Origin: Bacteroidota bacterium
Lineage (GTDB): Bacteria; Bacteroidota; Bacteroidia; Bacteroidales; Paludibacteraceae
Assembly (NCBI GenBank): GCA_023391625.1
Contig: JAEWAN010000034.1
Location: forward strand, 372,001 to 436,000
DNA length: 64,000 nucleotides
Direction of reading: 5' to 3'
Part shown: one piece after another, positions 36,206 to 45,206 of the stretch
Numbering within the stretch: position 1 is the stretch's first letter
Layout: every line of letters begins with the position of its first letter
The notes under the pieces: generated by a model
Told to the model about the DNA's origin: nothing
What the model saw: only the letters and a program-made list of their open reading frames with translations
The model's database searches: none
Position numbers and translations under genes: made by a program

Positions 36206-36285
36206 AACCTAAAACAACATTCACTACATAATCAATATAGCATAAAGAATGTTGTATTTTCCTTTTTTATCCAGTAACTTAAAAT

Positions 36286-36309
36286 AAAAAAGCCCTCTTA
36301 AGAGGGCTT
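36286..36309 (-). terminator. Terminator of the DUF349 gene
   Basis: Perfect palindrome AAGCCCTCTTAAGAGGGCTT (36290-36309), followed on the minus strand by a T-run, 15 bp after the stop. Confidence 0.85.
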
Positions 36310-36324
36310 ATAAGTAAATATATA

Positions 36325-38250
36325 TTAGAGCTTCTCCTCTATCATATTAATTTTTTGCTCAATCAACGCACATTCTTTTTTCAAATTCTCTATTTTATCC
36401 TCCATCCCTTTCAACAGCTTATTAGCATTCTTTGATGTGGCAGAGAAAAATCCCATATTATTTTCATACGTTGCAATTTCCGATTTCAAATGCTCATAAG
36501 TACGAACCAGTTTTTCCCTTTCACGATACAGTTTCTGCTCTCCTTTACCGGACATATCTTCCAGATTATTACGGAAAGTATCCAAACGACGGTTAGCCGC
36601 ATCAATGTTCAATGCATCAAACTGTTTGTCAATCGCAGCACGATATTGTTTGTATATTTTGTCTTTTTCCTTGAAAGGTACATGTCCCACATTTCTGAAC
36701 TCCTGAATCAGTTCTTTCAATTGAACATAAGCTTCAGAAGCATTGTCCAGCGACAAAGACTCAATACGACTGATAATATCACGCTTTTTCTGTATATTTT
36801 CTACTTCTTCAGAACGCTGATCGGCCATAAGTTTATTCTTTTGATCGAAGAAATAATCACAGGCTGCAATAAAACGTTTCCATAAATCATCAGAATATTT
36901 TTTAGGTACAGGACCAACTTCTTTCCAGTCCTTCTGGATTTTAACCAACTTATCGGTAGTTTCTTTCCAGTCCGTACTGTCTTTCAAAGCTTCTGCCTGT
37001 TCACACAAAGCCCTTTTCTTTTCCAAGTTTTCAGCTAATTCTGCTTTAGCCCCTTTATAAAAACTATTTTTAGCGGCAAAAAAGGCATCGCAAGCATTAC
37101 GATAACGTTCATACACTTTCTGGTTAGCTTTACGAGGAGCAAAACCGATGGTTTTCCATTCTTCCTGATATTGGAGAATAGTCTGGGTTGCTTCATCCCA
37201 TGCCACATATGTTTTTAATCCGGAAATATCAAATCCTTCTATTTTTTCGCAAATAGCAACTTTTAACTGAAGGTTTTCTTCTTCGTTTTTCTTTTGTTCT
37301 TCAAAATAGGACTGATGTTTCTTATTTACAAGAGTAGTTGCATCCTTAAAACGGTTCCAAAGCTCTTCTCTTAAATCCCTTGCAACCGGACCCACCTCAC
37401 GCCACTCTTCATGAAGCTTCTGTAACTGACGGGAAGCCGCTACGACATCGGTCTCTTCAGACAACTTTTCCGCAGCTTCACATAGAAGTACTTTTGTTTC
37501 AAAATTCTTCTTAAAGTCATACTCCCGAAGTTCATTATTAATTTTAATAAGATCCCAGAACTTTTCCTGCAACAAATTATATTGTTTCCATAAATCATTG
37601 GAAGCAAATGAAGCTACCGGACCTATATTTTTCCAACGTTGCTGCAGGTCTTTAAACTCTGTTATATGACTGGATACATCGTCTGTCGTTTCTGTAAGAG
37701 ATTTCATCTGTTCCAAAATATGTTGTTTCTGAATCAGATTATTCTCACGTTCTTGTTCTATACGCGCCAGGTAAGCAGCTTTCTTAGATTTAAAGTCTGC
37801 CAGCATAGCTTTCAGTTGACTTTCCAAATCATCTTTTTCCGGTTTGTAATCGCTCTCATCTCCACCGGCCTCTACAAATGATTTCTTTTTTTCCTCGTTC
37901 TCCGACTTCAACTTTTTATAAAACATTTGTTTTATAAGCTCCACTTCATCCCTGGCTTCATCAACTTCTTTTTCAAGTAAAGACTTCAAGGCTTGAACTA
38001 ACCCTACCCTATCCATTGCATTATAATCTGTACCTTCTACTTTAGCGGCTGGTTTACCATCTGCTGACGGCATATCCGAAGGTTCAGATAAATCTGTTTT
38101 TACAGTTGCTTCCGGAAGCATTTCTTTTTCCGACGATTCTGATACAACATTATCTTCTGCCACAGATACGGTTTCTTCTGCTACTTGTTCCGTTTTATTT
38201 ACTTCCTGAGTAACATTTTCCTGTTCCTTGTTTAATTCAAGTGAGTCCAT
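36325..38250 (-). CDS. DUF349 repeat protein
   Basis: 641-residue soluble, highly charged, mostly helical protein. An acidic, low-complexity N-terminus (1-75) is followed by five DUF349 repeats recognisable by W-K-x-(I/V)-G-P-V: Trp206/Gly210, Trp283/Gly287, Trp365/Gly369, Trp442/Gly446 and a divergent Phe518/Gly522. They are spaced 76-82 residues apart, each followed by a (L/V)W(K/N)RF-like helix. The C-terminus (575-641) is coiled coil. Function is unknown; DUF349 proteins are widespread in Bacteroidota and Actinobacteria, and I do not assign a role. Monocistronic with its own promoter and terminator. Confidence 0.93.
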   Translation of the reverse strand: MDSLELNKEQENVTQEVNKTEQVAEETVSVAEDNVVSESSEKEMLPEATVKTDLSEPSDMPSADGKPAAKVEGTDYNAMDRVGLVQALKSLLEKEVDEARDEVELIKQMFYKKLKSENEEKKKSFVEAGGDESDYKPEKDDLESQLKAMLADFKSKKAAYLARIEQERENNLIQKQHILEQMKSLTETTDDVSSHITEFKDLQQRWKNIGPVASFASNDLWKQYNLLQEKFWDLIKINNELREYDFKKNFETKVLLCEAAEKLSEETDVVAASRQLQKLHEEWREVGPVARDLREELWNRFKDATTLVNKKHQSYFEEQKKNEEENLQLKVAICEKIEGFDISGLKTYVAWDEATQTILQYQEEWKTIGFAPRKANQKVYERYRNACDAFFAAKNSFYKGAKAELAENLEKKRALCEQAEALKDSTDWKETTDKLVKIQKDWKEVGPVPKKYSDDLWKRFIAACDYFFDQKNKLMADQRSEEVENIQKKRDIISRIESLSLDNASEAYVQLKELIQEFRNVGHVPFKEKDKIYKQYRAAIDKQFDALNIDAANRRLDTFRNNLEDMSGKGEQKLYREREKLVRTYEHLKSEIATYENNMGFFSATSKNANKLLKGMEDKIENLKKECALIEQKINMIEEKL

Positions 38251-38291
38251 CTTTCAAATATTTTATTGATTATCAGTCCTTTTGATTTTTT

Positions 38292-38324
38292 CAAAAGTAT
38301 TCCTTAGAAATTCACAATCACAAA
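38292..38324 (-). promoter_or_regulatory. Promoter of the DUF349 gene
   Basis: Minus strand TTTG (38324-38321), 21 bp spacer, TACTTTTG (38299-38292). Full consensus, 41 bp before ATG 38250. A second TAnnTTTG match (TATATTTG) overlaps the -33 part at 38328-38321. Confidence 0.72.
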
Positions 38325-38456
38325 TATAATTCATTTTTTACAATTAGATGAATTTTGTAGAAAGATTTACAGATTAATTAAACATAATTTTTGAACACAT
38401 AAAATCATCCTTTTCATAAAGTTATCACGGTTCTGATTCAAAACATTATAAAAAAA

Positions 38457-38488
38457 GACAAGCTTTGAATAATTATTCAAAGCTTGTC
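38457..38488 (-). terminator. Terminator of the lptF/G-ribBA operon
   Basis: Perfect 32-nt palindrome (16 bp arms, GACAAGCTTTGAATAA and its complement), six T after it on the minus strand, 25 bp beyond the ribBA stop. Confidence 0.88.
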
Positions 38489-38513
38489 TCTATACTCTTT
38501 TTACTATATAATA

Positions 38514-39731
38514 TCACTTTTCGTCAAGATGCAGGTCATGACCCATTCTGGTCTTTTTAGTCTGCATATAAAAAGCATTATACTTATTAGGTTTTATTTC
38601 AAGGGGGATATTCTCTTCAATGGATAAACCATAAGATTCCAGTCCAATACGTTTCTTAGGATTATTCGTCATTAAACGTATTTTACCAACCCCTAAAGCA
38701 CGCAATATCTGAGCCCCGATACCATAATCCCGCTCATCAGCCTCAAAACCTAAATGCAAATTGGCATCCACCGTATCTAAACCTTCTTCCTGTAATTTAT
38801 AGGCTTTCATTTTATTCATCAGCCCAATGCCCCGTCCTTCCTGGTTCATGTACACAAGCACTCCTTTACCTTCCGCTTCTATCATCCGCATAGCCTTATG
38901 GAGCTGTTCGCCACACTCACAACGCTGAGAGCCAAAAATATCGCCAGTCATGCAAGAAGAATGTACCCTAACCAACACCGGTTCATCTTTTTTCCACTCA
39001 CCTTTTACCAAAGCAATATGTTCCATTCCGTTTGACAACTGACGGAAAGGCGTCAATTTAAAATGACCGTATGCAGTAGGCATATCTACCGTCACTCCCT
39101 GTTCTATCAGAGATTCAGTTCTCAGACGGTAAGCAATCAGATTTTCAATAGAAATGATCTTTAAATTAAACTTCCTGGCAACTTCAATCAACTGTGGCAA
39201 ACGAGCCATTGTACCATCCCCATTCATTATTTCAATCAAAGCTCCTGCCGGATAAAGACCTGCCAACCGAGCTAAATCCACCGCAGCTTCAGTATGCCCG
39301 GCCCTTCTCAAAACACCTTTTGTCCGTGCACGAAGAGGAAAAATATGTCCAGGACGACCAAAAGTTTCCGGTTTGGAAGCAGGGTCAGCCAATGCCCTGA
39401 TTGTTGCAGCCCGATCGGCCGCAGACACTCCCGTAGTACAACCTTCCAGTTTATCAATACTGATAGTAAAAGGCGTAGAATGAATGGAAGTATTGGTTTC
39501 TGCCTGCATTTCAAGCTCTAACTCGTTACAACGTTCCTCCGTTAAAGGAGCACAAACAACCCCCCGCCCGTTGGTTATCATAAAGTTCACCATTTCCGGT
39601 GTAATTTTCTCTGCAGCACAGATAAAGTCTCCTTCGTTTTCACGATCTTCATCATCTACAACAATCACAAATTTACCATCTCTGAAATCCTGAATAGCTT
39701 CTTCAATTGTATTTAATTTTACAGGTTCCAT
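38514..39731 (-). CDS. ribBA: Bifunctional DHBP synthase / GTP cyclohydrolase II
   Basis: Supplies both precursors of riboflavin: RibB makes 3,4-dihydroxy-2-butanone 4-phosphate from ribulose 5-phosphate, and RibA opens GTP. The 405 residues begin with the RibB half: FVIVVDDEDRENEGDFICAAEKI (acidic metal-binding EDREN), RAGHTEAAVDLARLAGLYPAG, and HSTPFTISID. The RibA half from about residue 210 has VRVHSSCMTGDIFGSQRCECGEQL (zinc cysteines), YMNQEGRGIGLMNKMKAYKLQ and MTNNPKKRIGLESYGL. No FMN riboswitch is seen; the gene starts 26 bp after the LptF/G-type gene, with which it is probably co-transcribed. Confidence 0.97.
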   Translation of the reverse strand: MEPVKLNTIEEAIQDFRDGKFVIVVDDEDRENEGDFICAAEKITPEMVNFMITNGRGVVCAPLTEERCNELELEMQAETNTSIHSTPFTISIDKLEGCTTGVSAADRAATIRALADPASKPETFGRPGHIFPLRARTKGVLRRAGHTEAAVDLARLAGLYPAGALIEIMNGDGTMARLPQLIEVARKFNLKIISIENLIAYRLRTESLIEQGVTVDMPTAYGHFKLTPFRQLSNGMEHIALVKGEWKKDEPVLVRVHSSCMTGDIFGSQRCECGEQLHKAMRMIEAEGKGVLVYMNQEGRGIGLMNKMKAYKLQEEGLDTVDANLHLGFEADERDYGIGAQILRALGVGKIRLMTNNPKKRIGLESYGLSIEENIPLEIKPNKYNAFYMQTKKTRMGHDLHLDEK

Positions 39732-39757
39732 ATTTCATTATTAATTAAAAATAGCAA

Positions 39758-41251
39758 TTACACTCTACGTTTTTTTAAAATACGAGAGAATTTAACCTTA
39801 ACATTCTCCCAGAATTTTTTATACTGATCGCCGCTAAACAAAGTTGCATCCACGGCGGCTTTATACGTCAAAAATATACCTATAGGCAGTAATATGGCCG
39901 AACTGAGCCACATTCCCTGATAAACTTCCCAAATTCCCTCACGCGCCATTTTATAACCGGTATTATCTATGATATAATACACGATAAACATCAACACAGA
40001 GGTTACAGCCGGCATTCCCAACCCTCCTTTCCGGATAATAGCTCCCAGAGGAGCCCCGATAAAGAAAAAAATGAGGCAGGCAAAGGAAAGCGTAAATTTT
40101 TTATGCAATTCAATGGCATGTTTACGAATGTATACGATAGGATCCCGCAGCATAATCTTGTTATACTTCACCTGCTCGCTTCGCTCTTTTGCCTTGGTTA
40201 CTGCGCTTACAGCAGCCCTTTCCCTGTAATACTGATCCATACCAAGAAGCAAGGAATCCATATTATATGTGCTAAGCAACGCTTCTTCCTGCGTTTTTTC
40301 TATTTCAGCCTCCTGAAAAAGAGAGTCGGCAGAGAGCTCACCGGCAAGCGAACTTCTAAGAAATGGATCCTGATCAAATAAATCTTTGGTTTGCTGGTCT
40401 AAACGAGATTTAAACACTTTACCTACCGAATCTATGGAAAAAGACAGCTGCCTCACATTTTTACTCACATGCTGGTCCTGCAATATTGACTCGTCATAAC
40501 GGTTAAGTTCGTTATCAAAATCAATTAGAACCTCTTTTTCCCCGAATGTTTCCCGACGATACGGAATACTGTTTCCTGCAGCCGTGCCAGCGCCCTGTTG
40601 CTTTATATTTTCAAAACTCTCGCCACTGTAAAGAGTCAGCAATAAATATTTATTATCTGCCGTAAGCTTTACATAGCCGGAATCGGCCACTGTAACGGTA
40701 GCATTATTAAAACCGGAAGAAAAATCATAAATCATCAAATCCCTCAGCAGTTTTCCATCACGCCCGCGGACATAAACATTGAGCCCGTCTATTCCGGAAT
40801 AAAACTCACCCACCGGAATATCCAGTTCCGGTGATTTTTGCCGTAATGAGAAGATTAAAGCCCATAGCTTTGTCTGAGCGGCAGGAAACACATAGTTAGA
40901 GAAATAAAAAGCTCCTACGCAAACAAAACATATAAAAATAATGAGCGGCCTCATTATACGGAATAATGAAATACCCGCAGCTTTCATTGCCGTAAGCTCA
41001 AAACTCTCACCAAGGTTACCGAAAGTCATTAAGGAAGCCAACAGTATGGCTAAAGGAAGCGCCAAAGGCACCATTGTGAAAACCGCATAAATAAAAAACT
41101 CAGACAGGACACCTATCGCAATACCTTTCCCAACCAAATCTTTCACATGCATCCATAAGAATTGCATCAACAATATGAAAATGCAAATAAGGAAAGTCAT
41201 TATAAAAAGCGTCAGGAAACGCTTTAGGACATATAAGTCTAATTTCTTCAC
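39758..41251 (-). CDS. LptF/LptG-family (YjgP/YjgQ) LPS-export permease
   Basis: Inner-membrane subunit of the LptB2FG complex that extracts lipopolysaccharide toward the outer membrane. The 497 residues begin with the family start MKKLDLYVLKRFLTLFIMTFLICIFI, then three N-terminal helices (GVLSEFFIYAVFTMVPLALPLAILLASLMTFGNLGESFELTAMKAAGIS), a long periplasmic beta-jellyroll domain, and three C-terminal helices (HKKFTLSFACLIFFFIGAPLGAIIRKGGLGMP). It is longer than the approximately 360-residue E. coli proteins because the periplasmic region is extended (about residues 250-370), as is common in Bacteroidota. The partner gene is not here. ribBA follows after 26 bp. Confidence 0.92.
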   Translation of the reverse strand: MKKLDLYVLKRFLTLFIMTFLICIFILLMQFLWMHVKDLVGKGIAIGVLSEFFIYAVFTMVPLALPLAILLASLMTFGNLGESFELTAMKAAGISLFRIMRPLIIFICFVCVGAFYFSNYVFPAAQTKLWALIFSLRQKSPELDIPVGEFYSGIDGLNVYVRGRDGKLLRDLMIYDFSSGFNNATVTVADSGYVKLTADNKYLLLTLYSGESFENIKQQGAGTAAGNSIPYRRETFGEKEVLIDFDNELNRYDESILQDQHVSKNVRQLSFSIDSVGKVFKSRLDQQTKDLFDQDPFLRSSLAGELSADSLFQEAEIEKTQEEALLSTYNMDSLLLGMDQYYRERAAVSAVTKAKERSEQVKYNKIMLRDPIVYIRKHAIELHKKFTLSFACLIFFFIGAPLGAIIRKGGLGMPAVTSVLMFIVYYIIDNTGYKMAREGIWEVYQGMWLSSAILLPIGIFLTYKAAVDATLFSGDQYKKFWENVKVKFSRILKKRRV

Positions 41252-41280
41252 GTAAAAATTGCGCTTGTTTTTTAAGAGGA

Positions 41281-41313
41281 CAAAATTACGTCAAAAAGTT
41301 TAATAAATAACAA
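41281..41313 (-). promoter_or_regulatory. Promoter of the lptF/G-ribBA operon
   Basis: Minus strand TTG (41313-41311), 22 bp spacer, TAATTTTG (41288-41281), 29 bp before ATG 41251. Confidence 0.6.
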
Positions 41314-41366
41314 CTATATATATGAAATAAGTTTAAAAGATAAAGCAGTCTCCTGCCTGTGAATCA

Positions 41367-41753
41367 TCAGATACCAAGTTTTCTTTTCAGATCATCAATA
41401 TGCCTGTCCCATAACAAGATTTCATCATCTTTATCTTCCGGCTCGGCAAAATCCGTAACTTGTAATGACAAATCTCCGGTCAGTTCATGCTTTAATATTT
41501 TCATTTCAAAAAAGTAGTCGGTATCACTATCGTCTTCCCATTGAAGCCTAAGGTATTCATTTTGTTTTTGTCCTATCAAAGTAGCAGCCTGCTCATACTG
41601 ATTCCACATAAAAACATACTTGTCGCCTACTACATTCACATCTTCAGCAAACCATTCGGATAATCCATAAGGCGTACCTACTGCGTTCCATAAAACATAC
41701 ATGGAAGTAACTTTTAAAGGATACTCCAATTCAAATTTTTCTTTTTGCACCAT
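41367..41753 (-). CDS. START-like domain protein
   Basis: 128-residue soluble protein: FELEYPLKVTSMYVLWNAVGTPYGLSEWFAEDVNVVGDKYVFMW matches the helix-grip (START/AHSA1-like) fold with its GLSEWFA segment. Strands (ATLIGQKQNEYLRLQWEDDSD, YFFEMKILKHELTGDLSLQVTDFAE) and a final amphipathic helix follow. The fold has a hydrophobic cavity; ligand and role are unknown. It lies upstream of the LptF/G gene on the same strand but a 115 bp gap with a promoter separates them. Confidence 0.8.
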   Translation of the reverse strand: MVQKEKFELEYPLKVTSMYVLWNAVGTPYGLSEWFAEDVNVVGDKYVFMWNQYEQAATLIGQKQNEYLRLQWEDDSDTDYFFEMKILKHELTGDLSLQVTDFAEPEDKDDEILLWDRHIDDLKRKLGI

Positions 41754-41976
41754 TTTCTTTCTTCATTTGATTTTGTGAGATTCATCTTTTTATTTAAACA
41801 TCAACAGTTTAAAATCAAATCACACTTTACACCGTCGCAAAATAATGAAAAGAATCGATTCCTGCAACTTTACAAGGAATACGCTCTCTTTCATTTTACT
41901 TGCCATTTAAAACAAAACAGCTACAACATTGTTCATAATTTTACAGTTTCAAACAAGAATTGTTAGCTTCATATAC

Positions 41977-42007
41977 TTGGCTTTCAGAATTAATATCTGT
42001 ATTTTTG
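41977..42007 (+). promoter_or_regulatory. Promoter of sufS-sufE
   Basis: TTG at 41977-41979, 20 bp spacer, TATTTTTG at 42000-42007. It lies within the longer open frame and fixes the start at ATG 42038. Confidence 0.75.
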
Positions 42008-42037
42008 CAAACTAATAAACCTAACGGAATAAGACAC

Positions 42038-43261
42038 ATGACTCAACAAGAAATACTTGACATAAGAAAAGACTTCCCGATACTAAATGAAAAGGTTTAC
42101 AATAAAGATTTAATTTACTTTGATAATGCAGCAACCACCCAAAAACCCCGCTGTGTAATTGAAGAAATAGATAATATTTATTACCATTATAATTCCAACA
42201 TCCATAGAGGCGTACATTTTTTAAGTCAAACCGCAACTGAGGCCAGCGAAAATGCTCGTACTGTCGTAGCTGATTTTATACAGGCTGAAAAACGGCATGA
42301 AGTTATATTTACCCGGGGAACCACAGAAGCTATAAACCTGGTTGCCTTCTCATTCGGTGAGGCTTTTTGCAAAGCCGGGGACGAGATAATAATATCTGCC
42401 ATGGAACATCACTCCAACATTGTGCCCTGGCAGTTGCTCTGTGAACGAAAAGGGTTGACACTGAAAGTTATTCCGATAAATGATAAAGGAGAGCTGAAAC
42501 TGGATGAATATAAAAAATTATTAAACGAACGGACTCGGCTTGTCGCAGTAGCTCATGTTTCCAATGTTTTAGGAACTGTAAATCCGGTAAAAGATATTAT
42601 CGACATAGCCCATGAGCAAGACATTCCTGTACTTATAGACGGAGCACAGGCTATCCCGCATATTCCGGTTAATGTAAAAGAGCTGGATGCCGACTTTTAC
42701 GTTTTTTCCGGACACAAAATTTACGCTCCTACCGGTATCGGAGTACTATATGGAAAAGAGAAATGGCTGAATGCTATGCCACCCTATCAAGGCGGTGGTG
42801 AAATGATAGCTAATGTCAGTTTTGAAAAAACAACTTTCAACGAGCTTCCGTTCAAGTTTGAAGCCGGAACTCCGGACTATGTAGGTTCTGTAGCTTTAGC
42901 CAAAGCTATACGCTATGTAACAAACATAGGACTTGATAAAATAGCGGAATATGAACATGAGCTGGTTGAATATGCCACCCAAAGACTGAAAGAAGTGGAA
43001 AATATCCGCATTTTCGGTACTTCCTCCAACAAAAGCGCCGTTATTTCTTTTCTCGTAGGTGACATTCATCCTTATGACATGGGAATGTTGCTTGACAAAT
43101 TAGGCATTGCCGTACGTACAGGGCATCATTGTGCGCAACCGTTAATGGACTTGCTGGGAATACCGGGAACTGTCCGGGCCTCGTTTGCTTTTTATAATAC
43201 GAAAGAAGAAATAGACCGTTTCATAGAAGGAGTTAAAAGAGTTACAGCTATGCTGTCTTAA
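42038..43261 (+). CDS. sufS: Cysteine desulfurase SufS
   Basis: PLP enzyme that removes sulfur from L-cysteine as a persulfide for Fe-S cluster assembly. It has 407 residues from the ATG at 42038 (MTQQEILDIRKDFPIL). Hallmarks: YFDNAATTQKP, HRGVHFLSQTATEASENART, SAMEHHSNIVPWQLL, DGAQAIPH, the PLP lysine Lys227 in FSGHKIYAPTGIGVLYG, and the catalytic Cys365 in RTGHHCAQPLMDLLG. These spacings match group II (SufS) enzymes. The longer frame from 41960 is rejected because it contains the promoter. sufE follows after 33 bp; sufB, sufC and sufD are not in the window. Confidence 0.97.
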   Translation: MTQQEILDIRKDFPILNEKVYNKDLIYFDNAATTQKPRCVIEEIDNIYYHYNSNIHRGVHFLSQTATEASENARTVVADFIQAEKRHEVIFTRGTTEAINLVAFSFGEAFCKAGDEIIISAMEHHSNIVPWQLLCERKGLTLKVIPINDKGELKLDEYKKLLNERTRLVAVAHVSNVLGTVNPVKDIIDIAHEQDIPVLIDGAQAIPHIPVNVKELDADFYVFSGHKIYAPTGIGVLYGKEKWLNAMPPYQGGGEMIANVSFEKTTFNELPFKFEAGTPDYVGSVALAKAIRYVTNIGLDKIAEYEHELVEYATQRLKEVENIRIFGTSSNKSAVISFLVGDIHPYDMGMLLDKLGIAVRTGHHCAQPLMDLLGIPGTVRASFAFYNTKEEIDRFIEGVKRVTAMLS

Positions 43262-43294
43262 ACAAAACAAATTACCAAACACAATTTAAACAAT

Positions 43295-43720
43295 ATGGAT
43301 ATAAACACAATACAAGATCAAATTATTGAGGAGTTTAATCAATTTGACGACTGGATGGATAAATACGCTTTGCTAATTGATTACGGTAACTCACTGGAGC
43401 CATTGAATGAAAAATATAAAACTCCTCAGAACATTATCGAAGGATGCCAGAGCCGTGTATGGCTGCATACTGACTTAATAAACGGAAGGGTTATTTTTGA
43501 CGGCGATAGCGATGCTGTACTGGTAAAAGGCATTGTTTCTCTATTGATAAAAGTTTTATCACGTCAGACTCCGGATGATATTATAAACACCGACCTATAT
43601 TTCATTGAAAAAATAGGCCTTAGAGAACACCTTTCCCCTACCCGTTCCAACGGATTACTGGCAATGGTTAAACAAATGAAATTATATGCTATCGCTTATA
43701 AAGCAAAGGAAGGGAAATAA
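43295..43720 (+). CDS. sufE: Cysteine desulfuration protein SufE
   Basis: 141 residues. SufE accepts persulfide sulfur from SufS and passes it to the scaffold. The sulfur-accepting cysteine is Cys51 in NIIEGCQSRVWL. Other family features are the N-terminal helix FNQFDDWMDKYALLIDYG and the C-terminal LREHLSPTRSNGLLAMVKQMK. It lies 33 bp after sufS with its terminator just downstream, so the pair forms an operon. Confidence 0.96.
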   Translation: MDINTIQDQIIEEFNQFDDWMDKYALLIDYGNSLEPLNEKYKTPQNIIEGCQSRVWLHTDLINGRVIFDGDSDAVLVKGIVSLLIKVLSRQTPDDIINTDLYFIEKIGLREHLSPTRSNGLLAMVKQMKLYAIAYKAKEGK

Positions 43721-43736
43721 TACATACTAAAAATTA

Positions 43737-43785
43737 CAAAAGAGGAATGGGAGTTAACATTATTGTGACTCCCATTCCTCTTTTG
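43737..43785. terminator. Terminator between sufE and the exported tail-fibre-like gene
   Basis: Perfect 18 bp stem (43737-43754 with 43768-43785), 13-nt loop. It serves convergent genes and is flanked by short T-runs on each strand. Confidence 0.85.
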
Positions 43786-43814
43786 CATAAATTAACACAA
43801 CATATTAAGCCCCT

Positions 43815-44933
43815 CTATTTTTCTTCAAGAACAGCAATACGCTCATTCAACTCTATTATGTATAAAGTAAGCTCTTCTATTTTTTGTAAAAGTAAAACAT
43901 TCATTTGGCTCAAATCAAGCCCCTCTTCTTCCATTACAACCGCAGGAGCGACATCAGGCAAATGTTTATTCTGATTTACGAACCGACTCAATTCACCGAT
44001 GGACATTAATTTATAGTCCGGTTCAAAAACAAAATCAGCACCACTATCTAAACTAACCTTAACTTCATTTGCACGAATTGCCCCATTCACATCCAATTTA
44101 AGATTTGTAGTAGTTGAAGACGAACCTATTATTAACTTATCACTTATAAAACTTTGTCCATTCACATGAAACTTATAGTTAGGCGTACTCGTACCCACCC
44201 CAACATTTCCGTTATTTGGAGACAAATACACATTCCCATCTAATTTTGAGTCACCAATTACATCTAATTTTTGTGAGGGATTACGTGTACCAATACCTAA
44301 TTTAGTCCCAACAAAAACATATCCATTTAAAGGATCTGGTTGTAATAATACATTTCCCTGTTGGTATGAAGATACCTGTACATCATTTATAGCTTTTATA
44401 GACAAATTTTTAGAATTGTCATACCCTATTATTGTTCCAGCAGGTGAAGCCCCAAACCATGCTCCTTCACCTGATTCTAATACTAATTTTTTTTTCACTA
44501 AAATATTTTTATTAAAAATAACATCTTCATTAAATGTATTTTCATCATCTAAAACTTCATAACTTACAATAAATTTGTACCCTTCAGACATGGAACATCC
44601 ATCTACAGCAAACACCAACCTTTGAGCAACTACTGGAGTTATATACTCTGTAACACCATCTCGTACTAAAGACAAATAATGTTCTGTAGAAGAATCATCA
44701 TATCGAAGAAAGACGTTACCACCAAGCGAAACAGAAGCAATATCAATTTTCAATTTAATTTTCGCTGGGGATTCCAATTCTATAATTACATTAAGCGAAG
44801 AAAAACCACTCGGATACTCAGAACTAACATCTATATTATCAAAATGATTTCCTATAGATGTAAACTCAATGTCTGCACTCAATAGTGCAATAGGTATCAA
44901 TACTATCATAAAAAAAATAATTCCTTTTTTCAT
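43815..44933 (-). CDS. Exported protein with tail-fibre-like C-terminal domain
   Basis: 372 residues. A signal peptide (MKKGIIFFMIVLIPIALLSA) is followed by a beta-rich N-terminal region of about 150 residues without a recognised family. Then come repeats of the type GIGTRNPSQKLDVIG, VGVGTSTPNYKFHVNG and LKLDVNGAIRANEV, common in phage tail fibres and Bacteroidota surface proteins. The C-terminus ADFVFEPDYKLMSIGELSRFVNQNKHLPDVAP ... LLLQKIEELTLYIIELNERIAVLEEK ends in a coiled coil, a module widespread in this phylum. There is no S74 peptidase chaperone domain. Neighbours are unrelated and the flanks are very AT-rich, so it may be a recent arrival (inference). Confidence 0.82.
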   Translation of the reverse strand: MKKGIIFFMIVLIPIALLSADIEFTSIGNHFDNIDVSSEYPSGFSSLNVIIELESPAKIKLKIDIASVSLGGNVFLRYDDSSTEHYLSLVRDGVTEYITPVVAQRLVFAVDGCSMSEGYKFIVSYEVLDDENTFNEDVIFNKNILVKKKLVLESGEGAWFGASPAGTIIGYDNSKNLSIKAINDVQVSSYQQGNVLLQPDPLNGYVFVGTKLGIGTRNPSQKLDVIGDSKLDGNVYLSPNNGNVGVGTSTPNYKFHVNGQSFISDKLIIGSSSTTTNLKLDVNGAIRANEVKVSLDSGADFVFEPDYKLMSIGELSRFVNQNKHLPDVAPAVVMEEEGLDLSQMNVLLLQKIEELTLYIIELNERIAVLEEK

Positions 44934-45152
44934 AATACATATAAATTTAAAGTTAATAAATTAAAGATCATTTACCACAATATAAATAGAAAACACTTAA
45001 AGAATATTTAAAATAAACTATATTTAAAACACTTCAATATTAAAGCGAATATACATACAAATACACATCTTTACTATATTTTAAAGCACATATTGATAAA
45101 ATTATAAAAAGAATATAATTTTACAAAAACAAAAGGAGCTGAACATAAAAAG

Positions 45153-45187
45153 AAGAAGGAATTGTTTTTTTCAAACAATTCCTTCTT
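45153..45187 (-). terminator. Terminator of tRNA-Ala
   Basis: Perfect 15 bp stem (45153-45167 with 45173-45187), 5-nt loop, then CTTTTTAT on the minus strand, 20 bp beyond the tRNA 3' end. Confidence 0.88.
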
Positions 45188-45206
45188 TCAAATAAATCTA
45201 TCATCG

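Noticed and set aside
38457..38488. 32-nt perfect palindrome as a protein operator
   Set aside because: It lies after the ribBA stop and is followed by a T-run on the minus strand, so it is a terminator.
39732..39757. FMN riboswitch before ribBA
   Set aside because: Only 26 bp separate ribBA from the preceding gene, too short for the aptamer, and no such structure lies upstream of the operon either.
41960..42037. N-terminal extension of sufS to 41960
   Set aside because: A TTG-N20-TATTTTTG promoter sits within it, and the family N-terminus fits ATG 42038.
43815..44933. Prophage tail fibre gene
   Set aside because: It has a signal peptide, no neighbouring phage genes, and no S74 chaperone domain; the repeats also occur in ordinary Bacteroidota surface proteins.
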